From contig JAAFHV010000032.1 in the NCBI GenBank assembly GCA_013297655.1, forward strand, positions 1 to 50,603: 50,603 nucleotides of DNA, in the 5' to 3' direction. Shown here one piece after another: positions 44,913-50,603 of this stretch (within the stretch, counting starts at the first letter, position 1; the number at the start of each line of letters is the position of its first letter). The stretch comes from Myxococcales bacterium (GTDB taxonomy: Bacteria; Myxococcota_A; Polyangia; Polyangiales; Polyangiaceae). The translations under genes and the position numbers were made by a program. Under the pieces are notes generated by a model. That model searched no databases and was not told where the DNA came from. It saw nothing but the letters and a program-made list of their open reading frames with translations.

Positions 44913-46442
44913 TCAGAGCTCCTTCACTCCTTCCGCGATGCCTGCCGGCGACGCGGGGATCGTCTTCCCGTTGGCCGAGCGGGCCTCCACGCCGGCGCCG
45001 CCCTGCCCCGGGGTCGTGGTCGTGCGGGTGACGATAGGAGCTCCCCCTTGGTAGGCGATCGGCACCGAGTGACCACCAGCTCCGTTGCCAGAGATTCCCG
45101 CCTCGCCACCGCGTCCACCGCCGGTGGAGTTCGCGAGGAAGAGGCTCACGCCGTTGCCGTCGTCGCCGCCGACAATCCCATCCGTGGGCCGGCTACCGAT
45201 CGTACCTTTACCGCCGGCGCCTCCCGCCGCGCTCGTGACCGTCATGTCCTCGAAGCGGAGCGGGCTGCGCATCGCGACGACTCCGAGGCTCGCACCTCCG
45301 CCCTTGCCTTCCGTCCCTGCGAGGCCTGGGCAGCCGCCGGCACCGCCTCCGGGCCCCGAGCGGCCAAGCCACCAACCCGATTGCGTCGCGCTGGGGCTTC
45401 GACCAGCGCCACCGCGGCCACTGGCCCCCGCCTGGCCGGAAGTCCCGGCAGTACCGTTGGCGGGCAAGTAGCCGGTATCGGCGATCGCGCCAGCTCCCGC
45501 GGAGGTGCCGTTCGTGCCCGCGAGGCCACCTGGCTGCCCGCCGCCCGGAGTCGAAGGAGAGGACGACACCGTCCACGACGCGTCCGCCGTGTAGCGGTAG
45601 TAGACACCGCTCGACCCGCCAACGCCGCCGTACTGACGACTAAAGCCGCCACCTTCAGGGTCGTTGCAGATCACAGAGGCTCCGTTGCCTCCTGCCGAGT
45701 GCGTGGATTGCGGCCCCGACGCCGCAGCGGCAGCGCTGCCAGTGCCAGCAAAGCCGTAGCCCGCGTAGAGCTGGAGACCCTCCACACCGTCGTCGCCCTT
45801 GGTCGCGGCCCCCGCAGCGATCGTGCCTTTGGCGAAGGTGAGCGCGTTCGAGTCGACTGCGAGCACGCCGATCGAGCTGCCCGAGCTGCCCGTCGCGTCG
45901 GGCGAGCGGACGTCGAAGTTGTCGACGCGAGTCGCCTTGTCGATCTTGACGGCGTGAATGGCGGGGCTCACGGGACTGGCAAGAAGGCTGTGCTTCTCGG
46001 TGAGCTTCCAGCTATCGCCAGCGCAATCGAGACCGCCCACGATCGAAATGCCGTTCTCGAGCTCGAGGGACTCCTCGTAAGTGCCTTCACAGACGAAGAC
46101 GCGGGCCTTCTTGTCGGTCTTCGCCTTCTCGAGGGCCGCCGCGATCGAACCGAGCGGCGACTTGCGGGTGCCCGGGTTGGTCGCGTCGCCGTGCTTGGCG
46201 ACGAAGATGGCGGTCGCTTCCGTGATGTCCTCCGCTTTGGGAGCGGGGGCCGGGGGCAAGGGAGGCGCGCCCTGCGAAGCGCCACCATCGCGGTCGGCTT
46301 GTGGCGAAGGTTGCCCCGGCATCGAGGTGCCGCCGTCGGCGTCCGTCGCCCCGATGGGCGGGAGGGACTCGGGCCCCGAAGAGCACGCGACGAACGAGGG
46401 GATGGAGAGGAGAGCGAGCACGGTCATGATGGAAGAGCGCAT
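44913..46442 (-). CDS. Glycine-rich (PGRS-like) lipoprotein with DUF1565-like part
   Basis: The product has 509 residues: a signal peptide with lipobox FVAC (Cys20), a Pro/Ala/Asp linker to ~70, then a region (~75-165; IFVAKHGDATNPGTRKSPLG and GTYEESLELENGISIVGG) like DUF1565 and the pectin-lyase parallel beta-helix. The rest is dominated by Gly-Gly-Ala, Gly-Ser and Gly-Thr runs like mycobacterial PGRS or collagen-like repeats. Such proteins are common in Polyangia by my recollection; their role is unknown. The ATG at 46442 is preceded only by GGTG. Confidence 0.75.
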   Translation of the reverse strand: MRSSIMTVLALLSIPSFVACSSGPESLPPIGATDADGGTSMPGQPSPQADRDGGASQGAPPLPPAPAPKAEDITEATAIFVAKHGDATNPGTRKSPLGSIAAALEKAKTDKKARVFVCEGTYEESLELENGISIVGGLDCAGDSWKLTEKHSLLASPVSPAIHAVKIDKATRVDNFDVRSPDATGSSGSSIGVLAVDSNALTFAKGTIAAGAATKGDDGVEGLQLYAGYGFAGTGSAAAAASGPQSTHSAGGNGASVICNDPEGGGFSRQYGGVGGSSGVYYRYTADASWTVSSSPSTPGGGQPGGLAGTNGTSAGAGAIADTGYLPANGTAGTSGQAGASGRGGAGRSPSATQSGWWLGRSGPGGGAGGCPGLAGTEGKGGGASLGVVAMRSPLRFEDMTVTSAAGGAGGKGTIGSRPTDGIVGGDDGNGVSLFLANSTGGGRGGEAGISGNGAGGHSVPIAYQGGAPIVTRTTTTPGQGGAGVEARSANGKTIPASPAGIAEGVKEL

Positions 46443-46569
46443 CGGAGCACCAGTTCTTTCGAGAGAGAGGCCACGTCCTCGGGGCGAACCGTTCGCTCCG
46501 TTTCGTCCGTGGCGCCCATCTCTCGGCGCGACCCCATGAACCGTTGCGTGGGTGCGTCGATTTTTTCTT

Positions 46570-46589
46570 TTTGCCGAAAACCAGGCAAA
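46570..46589. promoter_or_regulatory. AT-rich inverted repeat in a divergent promoter region
   Basis: TTTGCC (46570-46575) and GGCAAA (46584-46589) sit next to a T-run (TTTTTTCTTTTT) in the 197-bp gap between the genes at 46442 (minus) and 46640 (plus). It could be a regulator site; no regulator is identified. Confidence 0.3.
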
Positions 46590-46639
46590 TACGCTCGGTT
46601 CTGCGACGACGGACCGCACCGGGTGTATAGAGTCCGCGC

Positions 46640-47014
46640 GTGTCCCAGCCCTCGCCCTACCGAAAACAGTCGAGTCGCCCGCCGCGCGATCCGAACCCGG
46701 CCCGAATCGAGGACTTGGTCGACCACATCCACGACCGCATGGCCAAGACGGTGCGACGCCTCGACGCCGGCGCGGGGCTGCTCGGCCTCGTCGCTGGCTT
46801 CGGCGCGCTCTGGGCCTCGGGGGAACAGACCTGGTTCTTCGCCAAGATGGCGTACTTCATCGCCGCGATCGCCACGGTCGGCATCGTCCGGCACGTGGGA
46901 CGGAGGATGGTCGCGACGAGGGTCGACGGGTGGCTCGCCCGCGACGCCGAGATCCGCGGCCTCGATCCGACCGCCGTGATCCGTCGCTTCCGCGAGTCCC
47001 AAGCGCAACGCTGA
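46640..47014 (+). CDS. Small membrane protein, function unknown
   Basis: The product has 124 residues: a basic, Pro/Ser-rich N-terminus, then two hydrophobic segments (~44-60 and ~68-86) and a charged C-terminus (RVDGWLARDAEIRGLDPTAV). The GTG start at 46640 has no clear ribosome site. No family recognised. The gap from 47015 to 47246 shows nothing definite. Confidence 0.5.
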   Translation: MSQPSPYRKQSSRPPRDPNPARIEDLVDHIHDRMAKTVRRLDAGAGLLGLVAGFGALWASGEQTWFFAKMAYFIAAIATVGIVRHVGRRMVATRVDGWLARDAEIRGLDPTAVIRRFRESQAQR

Positions 47015-47246
47015 AGTCGGACGAGGCTCGCCAATGCCGGTCTTCGCGCGCGGTCCCTTTCGTTTTTGCCAACGCGCTGTCGAAGAAGACACGACGCGCC
47101 TCGACCGCGGACCACGATACCTCGCGCCACTGCCGAGATTCGGGGAGTACCCGTGACTACATTGGGACGGGCCGGCAGAAGAAGATTCAACGTTCTCGTG
47201 CGGCGCCTCTTCCTTCGAGCCCGAGCGGCCTTATCCTCCAGAGCCC

Positions 47247-49292
47247 ATGAGCCTGCCTCCGGATTTGTTCACGAGTTGCCTATCGCCGACCGATTCGAGC
47301 ACCCTCGTGCGCTTCCAAGAGCGAATCGCGAGGGCAGCTCCGCAAAAGCATGTCGAAGCCTTCGTGACTCTCGATTTTCAGGAGCACGCGGCGCTTGGCC
47401 ACGCCAAGGTCGAGCGCTTGGAGCAGCCTGTCCCGGTCGCGTCGGGCCGCTGGGGTGGCCTCTCGGACGATACCATTCGATCACGCGATCACGACGCGGC
47501 ATACCAAGTCACGTGGAACGGCCACGCGCTCGTTCTCGTTCACGCCACCTGGAAAATCGGATACGGCGACGAGTCCATGACGTGGGTCATCGGCGATTCA
47601 CGCGAAGTGGTTCGTTCGTATGCCCTCGAGGTGGCGCGCATCACGAACGATCCTCGCGACTCCGTGCTGGTCTTCCACGGCAGCTGCTGGAACCGGAGCC
47701 GGGAGCACTACGAGGCCATTCGCGCGACGTCGTTCGACGATGTGGTGCTCGCCTCTTCGCTGAAGGAGCAAATTCGGGCCGACTTTCGCCGATTCCTGGC
47801 CGCGCGCGACCAATACGAGGCGCTCGGTCTCGCGTGGCGGCGCGGCGCGCTCTTCCTCGGCCCGCCCGGCAACGGAAAGACACATACGATCCGTGCGCTC
47901 CTCAAGGAGCTCGCGATTCCTAGCCTCTACGTCCAAAGCGTCAAAGCTCGCTACGAAACGGAGGAGGCGAACCTCAAGCGTGTGTTCGAGCGCGCGCGCC
48001 AGCTGCAGCCGTGCGTGCTGGTGCTCGAGGACCTCGACGCGCTCGTCAACGCGGAGAACCGCTCCTTCTTCTTGAATCAGCTCGACGGATTCGAGAAGAA
48101 CGTGGGCCTCGTGGTCATCGCGACGACGAACCATCCCGAACGAATCGACTCCGCGATGCTCGACCGCCCGAGCCGGTTCGATCGTAAGTACACCTTCGCG
48201 CTGCCCGCCCTCGCCGAGCGTCGAGCTTACCTCGCCAAGTGGCAAACCAAGCTGGCGGCGAGGGCAGACTTCTTGCCAGAGCACGTCGAACCGCTGGCCG
48301 AGCGCACCGAGGGCTTCTCGTTCGCTTATCTGAAGGAGCTCGTCGTCGCCGCGCTGCTCCAGCGGGTCGACAGCGGCGCCCCGTTCGCGGAGCTCCTCGA
48401 AGCCGAGCGCGTCGCCCTCGCAGAGCAGCGCTCTACCCCGGCACAGAAGACGACCCGCGACGACGACGAAGCTCCGGCCGAGGTGCGCAAAGCGCTGGCC
48501 TCGTCGGCTTCTGACGGCGAGACCTCTCGCCGAGCACCCCGAGCTCGGGGCTCTGAATTAGAGCTTCCCCATCAGCGCGTCGGCGCGGAGCTTCCACACC
48601 ATGCCGACCGCCTCGAGGAAGACCTTCCCGCTCATCTTCGAGTATCCCGCTTTGCGGTCGACGAAGATAATCGGCACTTCCGAGACCTTCATCCCGCGGA
48701 GAATCGCGCGGTAGGTGAGCTCCACTTGGAACGAGTAGCCGTTGGATCGCACCGTATCGAGGCGAATGGCCTCGAGGGCGCGACGGGAAAACGCCTTGTA
48801 GCCGCTCGTCAGGTCTTTCACCCGGAGGCCGAGGATCGCGCGCGAATAGAGCGAGCCGCCCTTCGAGAGCACCTGGCGCCCGATGCCCCACCCCTCCACT
48901 CCTCCACCAGGAATGTTGCGCGAGCCGATCACCACGTCGGCGCCACCCTCGAGCTCCGCGACGAACGCGGCCAGGTACTTCGGATCGTGCGACATGTCGG
49001 CGTCCATCTCGAAGAAGCGCTCGTAGCCCTCGGCGAGGCCTCGTTCGAACGCCTCCACGTACGCGGTGCCGAGACCGAGCTTGCCCGCCCGATGCAACAC
49101 ACGAACGTGGTCGTCCTTCGCCGCGAGCTCGTCCGCGATCTTGCCGGTGCCGTCCGGCGAGGCGTCGTCGACGACGAGGACGTGCGCTTCCGGAAGAGAG
49201 GCGCGCACCCGCGAGACGAACCGCTCCAGGTTGTCTCGTTCGTTGTAAGTCGGCGTCACGATGAGCGTACGGGCCATCGCGCGTCGGTTTAG
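47247..49292 (+). CDS. AAA ATPase with a probable read-through C-terminus
   Basis: The frame encodes 681 residues, but only ~1-437 look real. An unrecognised N-terminal domain (~1-160) is followed by an AAA module: Walker A GPPGNGKT (205-212), Walker B VLVLED (Glu261, Asp262), sensor-1 Asn295 (ATTNHPERID) and arginine-finger candidates in DRPSRFDR. The lid ends near 400. It resembles BCS1/CDC48-like AAA proteins that remodel other proteins; the partner is unknown. From 48558 on, the frame runs antisense through the mannosyltransferase gene and has no family match. A stop in another frame (TGA at ~48511) and a palindrome at 48537-48550 suggest the true end is there and has been lost by a frameshift or stop mutation. 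Confidence 0.8.
   Translation: MSLPPDLFTSCLSPTDSSTLVRFQERIARAAPQKHVEAFVTLDFQEHAALGHAKVERLEQPVPVASGRWGGLSDDTIRSRDHDAAYQVTWNGHALVLVHATWKIGYGDESMTWVIGDSREVVRSYALEVARITNDPRDSVLVFHGSCWNRSREHYEAIRATSFDDVVLASSLKEQIRADFRRFLAARDQYEALGLAWRRGALFLGPPGNGKTHTIRALLKELAIPSLYVQSVKARYETEEANLKRVFERARQLQPCVLVLEDLDALVNAENRSFFLNQLDGFEKNVGLVVIATTNHPERIDSAMLDRPSRFDRKYTFALPALAERRAYLAKWQTKLAARADFLPEHVEPLAERTEGFSFAYLKELVVAALLQRVDSGAPFAELLEAERVALAEQRSTPAQKTTRDDDEAPAEVRKALASSASDGETSRRAPRARGSELELPHQRVGAELPHHADRLEEDLPAHLRVSRFAVDEDNRHFRDLHPAENRAVGELHLERVAVGSHRIEANGLEGATGKRLVAARQVFHPEAEDRARIERAALREHLAPDAPPLHSSTRNVARADHHVGATLELRDERGQVLRIVRHVGVHLEEALVALGEASFERLHVRGAETELARPMQHTNVVVLRRELVRDLAGAVRRGVVDDEDVRFRKRGAHPRDEPLQVVSFVVSRRHDERTGHRASV
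48537..48550. terminator. Palindrome at the junction of two convergent genes
   Basis: The palindrome CCCCGAGCTCGGGG lies 7 bp before the mannosyltransferase stop and near the expected end of the AAA gene. It is a candidate bidirectional terminator, placed inside the AAA open frame. Confidence 0.5.
48558..49277 (-). CDS. Polyprenol-phosphate mannosyltransferase-like GT2 (DPM1 type)
   Basis: The product has 239 residues, the soluble DPM1 length. The GT2 motifs are present: TPTYNERDNLERFV, VVDDASPDGTG (the Asp pair binding the nucleotide sugar) and EMDADMSHDP (catalytic metal Asp). GSRNIPGGGVEGWG and DLTSGYKAFSR are conserved. There is no membrane segment for anchoring. It transfers mannose (or another hexose) from a nucleotide sugar to polyprenyl phosphate, feeding glycan or protein glycosylation. 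ATG 49277 begins the conserved MARTLIVTPTYNE; a longer open start at 49409 is not supported. Confidence 0.9.
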   Translation of the reverse strand: MARTLIVTPTYNERDNLERFVSRVRASLPEAHVLVVDDASPDGTGKIADELAAKDDHVRVLHRAGKLGLGTAYVEAFERGLAEGYERFFEMDADMSHDPKYLAAFVAELEGGADVVIGSRNIPGGGVEGWGIGRQVLSKGGSLYSRAILGLRVKDLTSGYKAFSRRALEAIRLDTVRSNGYSFQVELTYRAILRGMKVSEVPIIFVDRKAGYSKMSGKVFLEAVGMVWKLRADALMGKL

Positions 49293-49390
49293 CAAAGCCC
49301 GAGGGGGAGTGGATACCTCCTCGTCCCGAGGGCCCCTTCGGGAGGGCGGATCGGGCGGACGTGGGCGAGAAAAGGCTGGTAAGATGGGCT

Positions 49391-50603
49391 GTGGGTTTGA
49401 AGTCGACACGGCCGCCGCCTCCTCCTGCGAGCTCCTCGCGGGACGTGGTCACGTCGTCGTCGTCGTCACCGCGGCGCCGAAAATCCGACGAGCGAACCTC
49501 GAGCGGCGAGTTCGACATCGCCTCCATCGCGCGTGACCTCGAGCGAAGCCGCAAGGTCGCGACCGCGTTCGTCGACGTGGGCGCCGCCCTCGGGTCCAGC
49601 ACCGACCTCGACGCGCTCCTGGACGTCGTGCTCTCCCGCATCGTGTCCACCCTCGACGCGGACCGGGCCACCCTCTACCTGCTCGATCGCAAGAAGAACC
49701 AGCTCGTCTCGCGCATCATGCAGGGCGGCACTGCGCGCCAAATCCACCTCGCGGTCGGCGAAGGCATCGCGGGCTCCGTCGCGGAGACGGGCGAGACCGT
49801 GATCGTCGCCGACGCCTACAAAGACCCCCGCTTCAACCCCTCTTGGGACCTCACCTCGGGGTACCGCACCCGCAGCATCCTCGCCGTGCCCATGAAGGAC
49901 ACGGAAGGCCGCACCCGCGGCGTCGTCCAGGTCCTCAATAAAAAGTCAGGCGTATTTACCAACGGGGACGCGGAGGTCTTGAACGCGCTCGCGACGTCGG
50001 CGGGCATCGCGGTCGAGAACGCGATGCTGCTCCAGTCGCTCGCGTCGAAGAACGCCGAGCTCGTGGTGGCGAAGGAGCAGCTCGAGCACCGGGTCCGCGA
50101 CCTGCGCCTCTTGTTCGAGCTCGAGCGCGCGATGGGCCACGTGGCGTCGCTCGAGGAGCTCTTCGTCTCGGTCCTCAAAGAGGCCGTGAAGACCACCCGC
50201 GCCCGCGCCGGAGCGATCGCGCTTCGTCATGGCCCGGCCGACGAAATGCAGCTCTACCTGCTCCCTGCTGGCGCACGAAAGACGCGCCACGTGCCCTGGA
50301 CGCGAGGCGACGGCTTTTTGTCCGACGTGGTGAAGAAGGGCGAGGTCGTGCTCACGAACGACGCGCGCTCGGACGTGCGCTTCGACTCGGGGACCGAAGG
50401 CCTCCTCGGCGACGGCGACCCGTGCGTGCTCGCGGTCCCGATCGACGGCGAGGACGACATGCCGCTCGGGGCGCTCGCGCTCTTCGGCAAAGACGAGGGC
50501 GGCCTCTTCACGGAAGAAGATCGCACGTTGCTCTTGCTCTTCGCGGCGAACGCGTCGACGTCGATCCGCCTGCAAATGGCGCGCGAAGGCCGTGAACGCG
50601 AAG
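49391..50603 (+). CDS. GAF-domain sensor protein (3' end outside window)
   Basis: At least 404 residues are visible. A Ser/Pro/Arg-rich start (~1-55) is followed by GAF 1 (~65-215; LDVVLSRIVSTLDADRATLYL, GEGIAGSVAETGE, VPMKDTEGRTRGVVQVLNK), a coiled-coil linker (~215-245), and GAF 2 (~250-400; LFVSVLKEAVKTTRARAGAI, LGALALFGKDEGG). The window ends inside the gene. Output could be a histidine kinase, cyclase or PP2C domain; this cannot be seen. GTG 49391 is the likely start; TTG 49397 is an alternative. It is divergent from the mannosyltransferase gene with 113 bp between. Confidence 0.85.
   Translation, partial: MGLKSTRPPPPPASSSRDVVTSSSSSPRRRKSDERTSSGEFDIASIARDLERSRKVATAFVDVGAALGSSTDLDALLDVVLSRIVSTLDADRATLYLLDRKKNQLVSRIMQGGTARQIHLAVGEGIAGSVAETGETVIVADAYKDPRFNPSWDLTSGYRTRSILAVPMKDTEGRTRGVVQVLNKKSGVFTNGDAEVLNALATSAGIAVENAMLLQSLASKNAELVVAKEQLEHRVRDLRLLFELERAMGHVASLEELFVSVLKEAVKTTRARAGAIALRHGPADEMQLYLLPAGARKTRHVPWTRGDGFLSDVVKKGEVVLTNDARSDVRFDSGTEGLLGDGDPCVLAVPIDGEDDMPLGALALFGKDEGGLFTEEDRTLLLLFAANASTSIRLQMAREGRERE

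Overview
The window is high-GC DNA with tightly packed genes on both strands. It carries many GTG and TTG starts, many lipoproteins with Asp/Ala/Ser-rich linkers, a Tol-Pal envelope system, PAS/GAF signalling proteins and two nucleotide-transporter homologues. This combination suggests a Gram-negative myxobacterium-like organism (Myxococcota, probably Polyangia). That placement is inferred from gene content and style, not from a marker gene. I see no rRNA, tRNA, CRISPR array, insertion sequence or phage gene, and base composition looks even throughout.

Layout: 1-5.1 kb (minus strand) holds a glyoxalase-fold protein with a histone H1-like Lys/Ala tail, then an SCP-x-type thiolase and a 1003-residue MFE-2-like beta-oxidation enzyme carrying three SCP2 lipid-binding domains. 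5.7-9.5 kb holds a Tlc-type nucleotide transporter homologue fused to a HEAT-like repeat region, overlapping a cyclic-nucleotide-binding-fold protein. 9.7-13.7 kb is a pal-tolQ-tolR-tolA-tolB operon, followed by a hybrid PAS histidine kinase with a receiver domain. 15.9-16.2 kb is a 90-bp tandem repeat built from small GAA-loop palindromes. 16.4-19.9 kb has a second Tlc-type transporter, a periplasmic PAP2 phosphatase and an outer-membrane protein. 19.9-23.7 kb (minus) has a kinase-like lipoprotein, an Omp85-like barrel and TrhA (hemolysin III family). 24.0-32.6 kb is mixed: an ATP-grasp ligase, DUF427, a PAS-adenylate cyclase, several lipoproteins or membrane-anchored proteins and a Na+/H+ antiporter. 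32.7-34.2 kb is glgA.

34.25-43.12 kb is the most interesting region. Seven genes on one strand, most of them overlapping or nearly touching, encode three ATP-dependent amide-forming ligases (two ATP-grasp, one GCS2-type fused to CBS domains), a cyanophycinase-like protein with Cys in place of Ser, two alpha/beta-hydrolase esterases and an AstE/aspartoacylase-like zinc hydrolase. No NRPS, PKS or known product is present. I read it as an uncharacterised pathway that makes and processes a small amide- or peptide-like metabolite. A paralogue of its first ligase lies 10 kb upstream.

43.2-50.6 kb holds two large lipoproteins, a small membrane protein, an AAA ATPase whose frame runs about 730 nt antisense into a polyprenol-phosphate mannosyltransferase gene, and the start of a GAF-domain sensor cut by the window end.
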